From contig NZ_CP060695.1 of the NCBI RefSeq assembly GCF_014352875.1, positions 3,193,501 to 3,257,500 of the forward strand: 64,000 nucleotides of DNA. Reading direction: 5' to 3'. Of the stretch, positions 1-7,508 are shown piece after piece (positions within the stretch are counted from its first letter, which is position 1; every line of letters begins with the position of its first letter). Below the pieces are notes generated by a model. It searched no databases and was not told where the DNA came from. It was given only the letters and a program-made list of their open reading frames with translations. The translations under genes and the position numbers were made by a program. This DNA comes from Polaribacter pectinis (GTDB lineage Bacteria > Bacteroidota > Bacteroidia > Flavobacteriales > Flavobacteriaceae).

Positions 1-2
1 TT

Positions 3-344
3 GCAATTAAAAATGGAAATAGAAAGTTACACGAACAACTGAATACCTTTGCAATTGGGTGTTCATTGTTATTTTTACTTTTATACATTGCATATCATAT
101 GACATCCGACTCCACTAAATTTGGAGGAGAAGGAACTATAAAATACATTTATTATTTTATTTTAATAACACACATTATACTATCTATAATTGTAATTCCT
201 TTTGTGTTAACTACTTTTATGAGAGCCAAGTTGGGTAATTTTCCACAACATAAAAAAATAGCAAAATTCACATTTCCATTGTGGCTATATGTTGCAATTA
301 CAGGAGTTGTAGTGTATGTAATGATATCTCCATATTATGCTTAA
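3..344 (+). CDS. DUF420 family membrane protein (5' end outside window)
   Basis: The reading frame is open to the left edge of the window, so the N-terminus is missing. The visible 114 residues begin with a segment (NGNRKLHEQLNTFAIG) typical of the loop before the third helix of DUF420/YozB proteins, followed by three hydrophobic segments with conserved histidines in YIAYH and FPQHKKIAK and the closing segment FPLWLYVAITGVVVYVM. DUF420 proteins are small integral membrane proteins usually encoded next to cytochrome c oxidase or SCO1 genes; their biochemical role is not established. The stop codon overlaps the start of the next gene by 8 bases, which suggests translational coupling. A TTG at 66 would give a shorter product but would cut the family in the middle. 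Confidence 0.8.
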   Translation, partial: AIKNGNRKLHEQLNTFAIGCSLLFLLLYIAYHMTSDSTKFGGEGTIKYIYYFILITHIILSIIVIPFVLTTFMRAKLGNFPQHKKIAKFTFPLWLYVAITGVVVYVMISPYYA

Positions 345-558
345 AAAACAAATTTTAGTATTTTTATTAATGATGATTTTTACGGTAAAATCATCATACT
401 CTCAATGTGCCATGTGTAAAGCTGTAGTAGAAAATGGAGATGTTTCTATGGCTGAAGGTGTAAATAACGGAATTACCTATTTAATGGTTTTTCCATATCT
501 TTTAATTGGTATTTTATTCTACGTGATTTACAGATATAAAAAGAAAGCCAAAAATTAA
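337..558 (+). CDS. small membrane protein with CxxC after signal-like segment
   Basis: This 73-residue protein has a hydrophobic N-terminal signal-like segment (about residues 5-22), a short extracytoplasmic stretch starting QCAMCKAVVENG, one transmembrane helix (about 47-66) and a basic tail KKKAKN. The CAMC pair could bind metal or heme or form a disulfide; no function is known to me. Proteins of this look are found beside DUF420 and cytochrome oxidase genes in Flavobacteriia, and here the start overlaps the DUF420 stop, so the two are probably co-translated and act in the respiratory-oxidase context. The assignment rests on context and shape, not on a recognised family. Confidence 0.7.
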   Translation: MLKKQILVFLLMMIFTVKSSYSQCAMCKAVVENGDVSMAEGVNNGITYLMVFPYLLIGILFYVIYRYKKKAKN

Positions 559-781
559 CATTTCAATAAGAGGAGTTTTCTGTAACATATTCTACTTTTA
601 GTCGTCTTATTAAAACTATCAAAAGACAGAAGTGTTCAATATTGATGAAAAAGTGTTCGGTTTTAGATAATTAAAAATTATTTAAAAAACGTAAAACACT
701 CATTATCAGTTTAATTATGCTTTTTTATTTTTTGGTACAACCATTGAAAATCAACCATAAGGAAACATAAAACTTAAAATT
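559..781. other. intergenic region upstream of the TolC-like gene
   Basis: AT-rich spacer of 223 bases. I see no gene, no clear hairpin and no exact TAnnTTTG element; the nearest is a T-rich run near 724-735. It probably holds the promoter of the TolC-like gene in a form I cannot point to. Confidence 0.5.
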
Positions 782-2113
782 TTGAAAACCAAACTTATCT
801 TATTTGTAGCATTAATTTCTTCAATAGCTACTTTTTCTCAAAAAAAATGGACACTTAAAGAATGTGTAGATCAAGCTTTAGAGAAAAATATTACAATTCA
901 ACAAAATAAATTAAGTCTAGAAATAGCAGAAACTGATTTAAAAAGTACTAAAGGAAATTTTTTACCTTCTGTAAGTGCAAGTACTGGTGGAAATTTATCT
1001 GCAGGTTCTAATTTCGATCCAGTTACCAATAATAGATCTGCAAGTACAACTTTTTTTGGGGGAAGTGTAGGTTTAAGCGCAGGAATTACCGTGTTTAATG
1101 GGTATAGAAATTTAAATTTATACAAGCAGGCAAAGTTGGGTATTGAGTCTAGCAAATTAGATTTAGAAAAAATAGAGAATGACATTTCTCTATTTGTGGT
1201 AAATGGTTATTTAAATGTGCTTTTTGCTAAAGAAAATTTAGAAGTAGCAAAAGTACAAGCAGAAATTAGTAAAAAACAAATAAAAGCTGCAAATGATAGG
1301 TTTGAAGCTGGTGCAATTGCAAAAGGAGAATTGTTAAATTTTAAATCTACAGCTGCAAACGATTTGCAAAATGTTATTACACAAGAAAATGCTTTAGATC
1401 TTGCTTTATTAAATTTAGCTCAATTGCTTCAAGTTCCAGCAGAAGGTTTTGATGTAGCTCCAATAGATGTTGGTTCACCTTCATCAGATTTATTATATAA
1501 AAGCTCATCTTCTGTTTATGACAAATCTTTAGCTAGGATGCCAGAAATTCAAAGAGCAAAGTTAGCAATTGAAAACGCAGCTTTAGGAATCGAGATAAGT
1601 AAAAGTAGTTATTTGCCAACGGTTACAAGTTCAATATTTGCCAACTCAAATTACAGATATATTATAAAACCATCAGGTGTTCCAACAGGTAGTTTTTTTG
1701 ATCAATTAGACGGAAATTTAGGTTATGGTGTTGGTTTTAATGTAAATATTCCAATTTTTAATGGTTTTAAAACGGATGCAAATGTTAGTAGATCTAAAAT
1801 TAATAAAGAAATTTTTGAAACAAGATTAGAAAGCGAAAAACTAACATTAAAACAAACTATAGAACAAGCATTTTTAGATGTAAAATCTTCTTTAAAAGCT
1901 TACGAAGCAGCAAAAATTTCTTTAGAAGCACAAAAAGAAGCCTTTAAAAACGCACAAGAAAGATACAATTATGGCGCTATGACTTTGTTCGATTTCGATT
2001 TAGTGAGAACACGTTTGGTAAATGCAGAAGGTTTAATGATTCGTTCTAAATACGATTATGTTTTTAAAACCAAAGTATTACAGTTTTATTCTGGAGAGTT
2101 GGTTTTAGAATAG
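782..2113 (+). CDS. TolC family outer membrane efflux protein
   Basis: The 443-residue protein starts with a signal peptide (MKTKLILFVALISSIATFS, cleaved near SQ/KK) and then WTLKECVDQALEKNITIQQNKL, the usual opening of TolC/OEP domains. Two OEP repeats follow (about 25-215 and 245-440), each with long amphipathic coiled-coil stretches and the typical GxxGYG..LNIPIFNGFKT strand pattern near 320-340. Such proteins form trimeric outer-membrane and periplasmic tunnels used by RND or ABC exporters or by type I secretion. No membrane-fusion protein or inner-membrane pump is adjacent, so the substrate cannot be told. The start is TTG: an in-frame stop lies at 758-760 and there is no ATG between it and the signal peptide. 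A strong terminator follows. Confidence 0.9.
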   Translation: MKTKLILFVALISSIATFSQKKWTLKECVDQALEKNITIQQNKLSLEIAETDLKSTKGNFLPSVSASTGGNLSAGSNFDPVTNNRSASTTFFGGSVGLSAGITVFNGYRNLNLYKQAKLGIESSKLDLEKIENDISLFVVNGYLNVLFAKENLEVAKVQAEISKKQIKAANDRFEAGAIAKGELLNFKSTAANDLQNVITQENALDLALLNLAQLLQVPAEGFDVAPIDVGSPSSDLLYKSSSSVYDKSLARMPEIQRAKLAIENAALGIEISKSSYLPTVTSSIFANSNYRYIIKPSGVPTGSFFDQLDGNLGYGVGFNVNIPIFNGFKTDANVSRSKINKEIFETRLESEKLTLKQTIEQAFLDVKSSLKAYEAAKISLEAQKEAFKNAQERYNYGAMTLFDFDLVRTRLVNAEGLMIRSKYDYVFKTKVLQFYSGELVLE

Positions 2114-2135
2114 AAATTATTTAAAATAAATATCT

Positions 2136-2176
2136 AACCTCACAAGTTTTAAACTTGTGAGGTTTTCTTTTTTGTA
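2136..2176 (+). terminator. Rho-independent terminator after the TolC-like gene
   Basis: Near-perfect inverted repeat AACCTCACAAGTTT / AAACTTGTGAGGTT at 2136-2149 and 2151-2164, followed by a T-rich run to 2173. It lies 22 bases after the stop codon of the TolC-like gene. Confidence 0.85.
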
Positions 2177-2181
2177 ACTCT

Positions 2182-2189
2182 TATCTTTG
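2182..2189 (+). promoter_or_regulatory. -7 promoter element of tsaB
   Basis: TATCTTTG matches the flavobacterial -7 consensus TAnnTTTG and lies 17 bases before the TTG start of tsaB. A TTG at 2155-2157 is 24 bases upstream, slightly outside the usual -33 spacing and inside the preceding terminator. Confidence 0.5.
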
Positions 2190-2206
2190 TAAAAAAAATA
2201 TAGAAA

Positions 2207-2899
2207 TTGGCAATTATCTTAAATATTGAAACTGCAACCAAAAATTGCTCTGTAAGTTTAGCAAAAGATGGAAAAATTTTAGCGATTAAAGAATTAAACA
2301 ATGGCAACTATTCTCATGCAGAAGTTTTACACCCCTTTATAGTTGATATTTTAAGTGAAGCAAAAATTACAACTCAAGAAATAGACGCTGTAGCTGTTAG
2401 TAAAGGTCCTGGTTCTTATACTGGGTTAAGAATTGGTGTTTCTGCCGCAAAAGGGCTTTGTTTTGCCTTTAATAAGCCATTAATATCGCTTGATACTTTA
2501 AAATCTTTAGCAAATGCAATTTCTGTTGAAAATGGTTTGATAGTTCCAATGTTAGATGCTAGAAGAATGGAAGTATATTCGGCAGTTTTCGATATAGATT
2601 ATCAACAAAAAAGAGAAATACAAGCAGAAATAATTGATAACAATTCTTTTTCTGAAGAACTATCTAAAGGCAAAGTATATTTTTTAGGAGATGGCGCAGA
2701 AAAATGTAAAGAAACAATTACTAACCAAAATGCCATTTTTGTAGATGGTAAATTTCCTTCAGCAAAAGAAATGGCTAGTTTGTCTAATGAAAAGTACAAA
2801 AAAAACGACATCGAAGATGTCGCTTATTTTGAACCTTTTTACTTAAAAGATTTTATTGCTATTCCAGAAAAGAAAGCTATAAATTTGAATAAAAAATAA
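2207..2899 (+). CDS. tsaB: tRNA threonylcarbamoyladenosine biosynthesis protein TsaB
   Basis: The 230-residue protein begins AIILNIETATKNCSVSL, the ASKHA-fold phosphate-1 strand of TsaB, and carries the family block VSKGPGSYTGLRIGVSAAKGL near residues 64-85 and the MLDARRMEVYSAVF strand near 110-123. TsaB is the non-catalytic partner of TsaD in the complex that makes the universal t6A37 modification of ANN-decoding tRNAs. The length is normal. The start is TTG, chosen because the family begins directly with this strand. The 3' end overlaps the convergent neighbour by 23 bases, and the coding region also contains what looks like the terminator of that neighbour. Confidence 0.95.
   Translation: MAIILNIETATKNCSVSLAKDGKILAIKELNNGNYSHAEVLHPFIVDILSEAKITTQEIDAVAVSKGPGSYTGLRIGVSAAKGLCFAFNKPLISLDTLKSLANAISVENGLIVPMLDARRMEVYSAVFDIDYQQKREIQAEIIDNNSFSEELSKGKVYFLGDGAEKCKETITNQNAIFVDGKFPSAKEMASLSNEKYKKNDIEDVAYFEPFYLKDFIAIPEKKAINLNKK
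2798..2822 (-). terminator. terminator of the convergent gene, inside tsaB
   Basis: CGACATC / GATGTCG (2806-2812 and 2816-2822) forms a perfect 7-bp stem with a 3-base loop. On the minus strand it is followed by eight T residues (A-run 2798-2805). It sits 55 bases past the stop of the minus-strand gene ending at 2877 and lies wholly in the tsaB reading frame. Confidence 0.6.
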
Positions 2900-3539
2900 T
2901 GATTTTTTCTAAATCTTCTTTCTTTTTCCTTTTCAATTTATTTTTTTTCATAAAACTTTTAACAGCCTTTTCTTGCTCTCCAAAGAATTTATAAAATAAT
3001 TTCTTTTTTGTAGGAATTTTTTTTGCGTTTTCCCCATCAAATGTAACATAAAACGTTTCTTTAGTTTTTGAAAAAGTTGGTGGTTTATATTTTTCATAAC
3101 CATTCTGTGGAATTACGGCTTCATCCAATTTCTTGTTTTCTTTTATTAGTAAACAATATTTGTTGCAATTTTTACTTGTTAGATAGTAAGTTAAATTACC
3201 TTCTTCGTTTTTGAAAACTTGATATGCATTGTTTAAAAAGGTAACTTTTGTACCTAGTTTTTTTGTGATATAAACACTAGACTTTTCGTCTACCTTTACT
3301 TCAACTTCACCTAGAAGTGCATCAAATTTAAATAATACGTTTTTATTTGAACCTGCTATATTTCCGTAGTAAAATTTTGTATTTACATACCTTGTACCTT
3401 TGGTTTCTTTATCTCTTTTGTCTACTTCTAGAACTTGATCACTATTTAGAATAAATTCTGTTTTTTCTTCAATATCTTGACCAAAAGACTGAAAAGTCAA
3501 TAACAAGGCAAGAAAAAATAAATAGGTGCTTATTTTCAT
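2877..3539 (-). CDS. secreted protein of unknown function
   Basis: The 220-residue protein has a clear signal peptide (MKISTYLFFLALLLTFQSFG, cleavage near GQ/DI) and a mature part rich in lysine and beta-strand-like segments, with a single CNKYC pair near residues 124-128 and a very basic C-terminus (KKNKLKRKKKEDLEKI). I do not recognise a family. It is probably periplasmic or outer-membrane associated. It is convergent with tsaB and overlaps its end by 23 bases; its stop is TAG. Transcription probably ends at the hairpin within tsaB. The next gene upstream on the same strand is the MscS channel, 42 bases away. Confidence 0.8.
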   Translation of the reverse strand: MKISTYLFFLALLLTFQSFGQDIEEKTEFILNSDQVLEVDKRDKETKGTRYVNTKFYYGNIAGSNKNVLFKFDALLGEVEVKVDEKSSVYITKKLGTKVTFLNNAYQVFKNEEGNLTYYLTSKNCNKYCLLIKENKKLDEAVIPQNGYEKYKPPTFSKTKETFYVTFDGENAKKIPTKKKLFYKFFGEQEKAVKSFMKKNKLKRKKKEDLEKIIIFYSNL

Positions 3540-3581
3540 TATTTAGTAATTTAATTATTTATTTATATGTTTTATCAAATA

Positions 3582-4388
3582 TCATTCCGTTTTAGAAATG
3601 TTTACTCTATGTGGATAAGGTATTTCTATTCCTGCTTTGTCTAATTCTTCTTTTATATTTTCCATACAATCGAAATAAACAGTCCAATAATCTGCTGTAT
3701 TACACCAAGGTCTTACTGCAAAATTAACAGAACTATCTGCTAACTCTAAAACGGCAATTGTAGGTTTTGGGTCAGATAAAACTTTAGCATGAGATGTTAC
3801 AACATCAGTTAAAACTTGTTTTGTTTTTTTAATATCCGCATCATAACTAACACCAATAACTAAATCTACTCTTCTTGTACCTTCAGTAGAAAAATTGATA
3901 ATGTTTCCGTTAGATAAAGAACCATTTGGAATTATTATTTCTCTATTAGATAAGCCTGTAAATTTTGTTGTAAAGATTTCAATTTCTTTAACAACTCCAA
4001 TTTCACCTTGTGCTTCTACTAAATCACCAACCTTAAAAGGTTTAAAAATCATAATTAAAACACCACCCGCAAAATTTGCTAAAGATCCTTGTAAGGCTAA
4101 GCCCACAGCTAAACCTGCTGCCGCTAATATTGCCGCAAAAGAAGTTGTAGCAACACCTAGTTTTGCAATTACGGTTATAAATAATAATATTTTAAGAATC
4201 CAGCCTAGTAGGTTGCCCAAAAATTGTTGAAGTGTAATATCTACACCTCTCTTTTGCATTACTTTTCTAGAAGTTCTTACCATTAAATTTATTATAAATA
4301 AACCAATGATTAAGATTGCTAAAGCAGTTAAAATGTTTGGAGTATACTCTATTAGTAATACTTTAATTTTTTCAATATATTCTTCCAT
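3582..4388 (-). CDS. MscS family small-conductance mechanosensitive channel
   Basis: This 268-residue protein has the three-helix layout of minimal MscS channels: TM1 about 17-38, TM2 about 60-80, and the Gly/Ala-rich pore helix about 85-112 (AAILAAAGLAVGLALQGS, then NFAGGVLIM). These are followed by the beta domain with FKPFKVGDLVE and NREIIIPNG, and an alpha/beta C-terminal domain to residue 268. It would open under membrane tension to release solutes during hypo-osmotic shock, as a heptamer in the inner membrane. The length is close to the 286 residues of the E. coli protein. No nearby gene specifies a further role. Confidence 0.93.
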   Translation of the reverse strand: MEEYIEKIKVLLIEYTPNILTALAILIIGLFIINLMVRTSRKVMQKRGVDITLQQFLGNLLGWILKILLFITVIAKLGVATTSFAAILAAAGLAVGLALQGSLANFAGGVLIMIFKPFKVGDLVEAQGEIGVVKEIEIFTTKFTGLSNREIIIPNGSLSNGNIINFSTEGTRRVDLVIGVSYDADIKKTKQVLTDVVTSHAKVLSDPKPTIAVLELADSSVNFAVRPWCNTADYWTVYFDCMENIKEELDKAGIEIPYPHRVNISKTE

Positions 4389-4469
4389 CTTTAATTTTAA
4401 TAATTATTAGAATTGCAAAACTAATAGTTTAATTATTGATTACGAAATGATAAAGGAAGTAATATTATT

Positions 4470-4826
4470 TTAAAAAAATAGTATTGATAGAATTCCTAAT
4501 AATGCAGGAATTGCTTGTATGTAGAGTATGGTTTTTTTCTTTGTTGAAAAAGCACCATAAAGTCCAGCAACAAATACACAAATTAAAAAGAATAATGCTG
4601 TGTCTAAATTCTTTGTATACAAAGACCAAATTAAACCAGCGGCTAAAAATCCATTATACAAACCTTGGTTTGCTGCTAAAACTTTAGTTTCTTCTGCAAA
4701 TTCTTTACTTTTTAACCCAAATGTTTTAATCCCTTTTTTTGTTGTCCAGAGAACCATTTCTAAATAGACAATATAAATATGGATGATTGCAACCAAGCTA
4801 ATAAAGATAATTTGTATAGTTTTCAT
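4470..4826 (-). CDS. DUF1304 family membrane protein
   Basis: The 118-residue protein has four hydrophobic helices. It carries the DUF1304 pattern: HIYIVYLEMVLW near residues 16-27, LAANQGLYNGFLAAGL near 49-64 and AGLYGAFSTKK near 87-97. The family consists of small integral membrane proteins of unknown function. It stands alone between the MscS channel and the dodecin gene, all on the minus strand, with spacers of about 80 bases, so a shared transcript is possible but not shown. Confidence 0.85.
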   Translation of the reverse strand: MKTIQIIFISLVAIIHIYIVYLEMVLWTTKKGIKTFGLKSKEFAEETKVLAANQGLYNGFLAAGLIWSLYTKNLDTALFFLICVFVAGLYGAFSTKKKTILYIQAIPALLGILSILFF

Positions 4827-4897
4827 AATAATTGCAAAATAAATAGCGACTTAATAGTTAAATTAAATCGCTTAAAATAGTAGTTAGTTTTATATGC

Positions 4898-5098
4898 TTA
4901 ATTTACTTCAAAAGTAATCTTTAAGTTTACTCTAAATTCAGTAACATCATCACCATTAACAACTGCACTTTGAGATTGAACAAATACAGATTTAATGTTT
5001 TTTACAGATTTTGCTGCTTGTTTTACAGCTTTCTTTGTAGCTTCTTCCCAGCTTTTTTCTGAATTAGCTAATACTTCAATAACTTTCATTACTGCCAT
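4898..5098 (-). CDS. dodecin family protein
   Basis: A 66-residue protein with the complete dodecin fold pattern: a first beta strand (VMKVIEVLANS), a helix (SWEEATKKAVKQAAKSV), then two strands ending EFRVNLKITFEV. Dodecins assemble as hollow dodecamers that bind flavins, or in some lineages other ligands. In flavin-binding dodecins a Trp follows the helix (NIRWFEV type) and stacks against the isoalloxazine ring; here the same place reads NIKSVFVQ, so the ring-stacking Trp is absent. The family call is firm but flavin binding is not assured. Confidence 0.9.
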   Translation of the reverse strand: MAVMKVIEVLANSEKSWEEATKKAVKQAAKSVKNIKSVFVQSQSAVVNGDDVTEFRVNLKITFEVN

Positions 5099-5200
5099 AA
5101 TATTTCAATTTTTATTAGATTAATATTATAGTAAATATAGGATATTTTTAATAATTATTCTTTAGCTCATTCCAATGTTAAGTTAATGTTATGTAAATGT

Positions 5201-5231
5201 TTGTAAATTGTTATAATAATACATATATTTG
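5201..5231 (+). promoter_or_regulatory. promoter TTG-N20-TATATTTG
   Basis: TTG at 5201-5203, 20-base spacer, TATATTTG at 5224-5231: a full match to the flavobacterial promoter consensus. It lies 32 bases before the ATG at 5264. Confidence 0.8.
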
Positions 5232-5263
5232 TAAATATAGTGTTAACCATAAAAAATAGAACC

Positions 5264-5617
5264 ATGAAAAAACTAATAGCAATATGTATCTTTTTTGTTG
5301 CGGCAATAGGGTATTCTCAAGATAATCAGCCAACTTATACAGCACAAGGAGATTTAGTAAAAGCTACTTACTATTTTGAAGATGGTGCTGTAAAAACACA
5401 AGGTTATTTTAAAGATAAGAAATTAACAGGCGAATGGACTCGTTTTGATAAAGAAGGTAATAAAATACAACTTGCTTATTATAATGATGGTAAGAAAGTT
5501 GGGAAGTGGTTTGTATGGACGAAAGAATCTTTAAAAGAGATTAATTATGATAACAACGTTGTTGTTAACGTAAACTTATGGAAACCTGAAGCTAAATTAG
5601 CTAGCAATAGAAAATAA
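5264..5617 (+). CDS. secreted MORN-repeat-like protein
   Basis: From the ATG at 5264 this is a 117-residue protein with signal peptide MKKLIAICIFFVAAIGYS. The mature part holds tandem MORN/YwqK-type units: YYFEDGAVKTQGYFKDKKLTG, then EWTRFDKEGNKIQLAYYNDGKKVGKW. Such repeats form beta-hairpin ladders; their partners in Bacteroidota are mostly unknown. A GTG 24 bases upstream would add eight residues before the signal peptide and lies just past the promoter, so the ATG is preferred. The gene has its own consensus promoter and a strong terminator, so it is a single-gene unit. Confidence 0.88.
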   Translation: MKKLIAICIFFVAAIGYSQDNQPTYTAQGDLVKATYYFEDGAVKTQGYFKDKKLTGEWTRFDKEGNKIQLAYYNDGKKVGKWFVWTKESLKEINYDNNVVVNVNLWKPEAKLASNRK

Positions 5618-5651
5618 TTATACTTTTTAAATTTAATTTTTAAAGGTTATT

Positions 5652-5688
5652 AAACTCCAAAGAATAAAATTCTTTGGAGTTTTTTTAT
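5652..5688 (+). terminator. Rho-independent terminator after the MORN-like gene
   Basis: Perfect 14-bp stem AAACTCCAAAGAAT / ATTCTTTGGAGTTT (5652-5665 and 5669-5682) with an AAA loop, followed by a T run. Confidence 0.92.
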
Positions 5689-5915
5689 TGAAGTTAATTA
5701 AGCCTGCTTAGCATTTACTTTCAATAAGATTTTTACGGATCTTAATTTCTTGTTTAATGAACTATTTATACAGTAGCTACTTTACGATTAATATGTTTAT
5801 TTACTTTAATGTATTGAGCCTATTATAACTTTAATACAAATGCTATTTATAGCAGTTTATTATTGTAAAAAAGTAGTTGGACTAGTTGTGACGAGATATT
5901 ATTATAAGCACAAAA
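5689..5915. other. non-coding spacer
   Basis: Apart from the terminators at either end I see nothing in this stretch: no ORF longer than about 23 codons, no promoter consensus for a flanking gene and no repeat. Confidence 0.5.
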
Positions 5916-5947
5916 AAAATCGTTTAGAAGTTACTCTAAACGATTTT
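5912..5947 (-). terminator. Rho-independent terminator of tonB
   Basis: Perfect 13-bp stem AAAATCGTTTAGA / TCTAAACGATTTT (5916-5928 and 5935-5947) with a 6-base loop. On the minus strand a T run follows (A-run 5912-5919). It lies 22 bases past the tonB stop. Confidence 0.9.
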
Positions 5948-5969
5948 ATATATTACTATATTTTTTTGT

Positions 5970-6689
5970 CTACTCTACAATTAAAGTAAATGGAATACTA
6001 TATTTTACACCAACTGGCTTACCTCTTTGTTTACCAGGCTTCATTTTTGGTAATTGTTTCATTACTTTAATTACCTCACTTTTAATTTTTGGGTGTGGAG
6101 CTCTAGCATTTACGTTTACAATGTTACCGTTTTTATCAATTTTAAAACCAATAAATACTCTTTTTCTACCTGAAGATAGACCAAGTTCGTTTGGTAATTC
6201 TGCATCAAATTTTCTAGAAAAGTGTTTTTGTACCATTTTACTAAAACAAGCTTTTAACTCACTTTTACTTCCTTTACAACCAGGAAAAACAGGTACGTCT
6301 TCAATAATCATAAAACTTACGTCTTCTACAACTTCTTCAACTTCTTCAATTTCTACAATTTCTTCTACTTCTACAGCTTCTGTTTCATCTGTTTCTGTAG
6401 ATTCTATTACAGTTTCTTCTACTTCTTTCTCATCTTCAACAACTTCAATTTTTTCTGGAGCTGGTGGTGGTGGAGTTTTAGGTTTTACAGGCTCTATTCT
6501 TTCAGTAATTGGAATTTCTTCTTCCATTTCTGCATTCATATTAACAGTACCCAAATCACCAATATTTCTATCGTATGTTTTCTTTTCTATAGCTGCATAA
6601 GTTACAAAAAGGGCTAAAACTAAACCAATTTGCATAAATATTTTGCTGTAGTTCTCTAAATTCGATTTCGGATTTTTCTTAATTTCCAT
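5970..6689 (-). CDS. tonB: energy transducer TonB
   Basis: The 239-residue protein has the TonB layout: a short cytoplasmic N-terminus, one membrane anchor (about residues 16-34), a periplasmic linker with VKPKTPPPPAPEKIEVV followed by a very acidic Glu/Val/Thr-rich stretch to about 125, and a C-terminal domain (about 150-239) with RVFIGFKIDKNGNIVNV and PKMKPGKQRGKPVGVKYSIPF. It passes proton-motive energy from ExbBD to outer-membrane receptors such as the SusC-type protein and the TonB-dependent receptor in this window. No exbBD genes are present here. The FPGC motif (VPVFPGCKG) before the C-terminal domain is common in Bacteroidota TonB proteins. It is followed by its own terminator. Confidence 0.93.
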   Translation of the reverse strand: MEIKKNPKSNLENYSKIFMQIGLVLALFVTYAAIEKKTYDRNIGDLGTVNMNAEMEEEIPITERIEPVKPKTPPPPAPEKIEVVEDEKEVEETVIESTETDETEAVEVEEIVEIEEVEEVVEDVSFMIIEDVPVFPGCKGSKSELKACFSKMVQKHFSRKFDAELPNELGLSSGRKRVFIGFKIDKNGNIVNVNARAPHPKIKSEVIKVMKQLPKMKPGKQRGKPVGVKYSIPFTLIVE

Positions 6690-6754
6690 TGTAGATAGTT
6701 TTATTATAGTTCGCTAATTTAATTAAAAAAATGTGTTATTTACAAGTCTTATTG

Positions 6755-7132
6755 TTATTTAACTCGATTTTTTTTCAAAATTTGATTAAAAACCAGTAAT
6801 CCCAATAGAACTCCAAGGGTATTTGCTAGAATATCTAAATAATCTCCAGTTCTGTAAGAGGTTACTGTGCTTTGTAAAACTTCAATAACTATGCCATAAA
6901 GAATGCAAGAAATTATAACTATATATTTTTTTGTTGGTTTTTTATAAAAAGTAAATAACCAACAAATAGTTAATGTAAAATAAGCAAAACTATGCTCCCA
7001 TTTATCTATACCAGATACGTTTGGTGCATATTTTGGCATTTTCATTAGACTTAAATAACCAATTAATATAGTTATAAAAATGGCTATTAAAAAAATATTA
7101 TCCTTTAATAAGGCTTTGATACGCTTCTGCAT
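6755..7132 (-). CDS. VanZ family membrane protein
   Basis: A 125-residue protein with four predicted transmembrane helices and the VanZ-like signature: [19 protein letters not shown] near residues 40-58 and the [18 protein letters not shown] segment near 93-110. VanZ-like proteins are small membrane proteins; the founding member affects teicoplanin resistance, but most, including those in flavobacteria, have no assigned role. Its start overlaps the end of gcvH by 35 bases on the same strand, which implies translational coupling. Confidence 0.88.
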   Translation of the reverse strand: MQKRIKALLKDNIFLIAIFITILIGYLSLMKMPKYAPNVSGIDKWEHSFAYFTLTICWLFTFYKKPTKKYIVIISCILYGIVIEVLQSTVTSYRTGDYLDILANTLGVLLGLLVFNQILKKNRVK

Positions 7133-7478
7133 CTAATAAATCTTCTATTTGAGAACTGTCCGCAATATCAATTTTAATCATCCAGCCTTTTCCATAAGGA
7201 TCTGTGTTAACTAATTCTGGCTCATCTTCTAAACCTTCATTAAATTCTACAACTTCTCCAGTAAGTGGCATAAATAAATCTGAAACTGTTTTTACAGCTT
7301 CTACAGAACCAAAAACTTCTCCTTCTTCTACTGTATCATCTAACGTATCTACATCTACATAGACAATATCTCCTAATTCTCCTTGTGCAAAATCTGTAAT
7401 TCCTACAGTAGCAATGTTGTCTTCAATTTTAATCCACTCGTGATCTTTAGTGTATTTTAAGTCTGATGGAATGTTCAT
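7098..7478 (-). CDS. gcvH: glycine cleavage system H protein
   Basis: The 126-residue protein matches GcvH over its full length: [20 protein letters not shown] at the N-terminus, [11 protein letters not shown], and the lipoylation site [11 protein letters not shown] with Lys63. It carries the aminomethyl group as a lipoyl-bound intermediate between the P, T and L proteins of glycine decarboxylation. gcvP and gcvT are not in the window. Its place 30 bases after sprA is, to my knowledge, a common flavobacterial arrangement and suggests it is transcribed with sprA and vanZ. Confidence 0.97.
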   Translation of the reverse strand: MNIPSDLKYTKDHEWIKIEDNIATVGITDFAQGELGDIVYVDVDTLDDTVEEGEVFGSVEAVKTVSDLFMPLTGEVVEFNEGLEDEPELVNTDPYGKGWMIKIDIADSSQIEDLLDAEAYQSLIKG

Positions 7479-7508
7479 TATAATTATTATTTTATGTTGA
7501 TATTAATT

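Noticed and set aside
6121..6600. 159-codon plus-strand ORF rich in Ser/Thr
   Set aside because: It is the exact antisense of the acidic, repetitive linker of TonB; the low-complexity composition explains the open frame.
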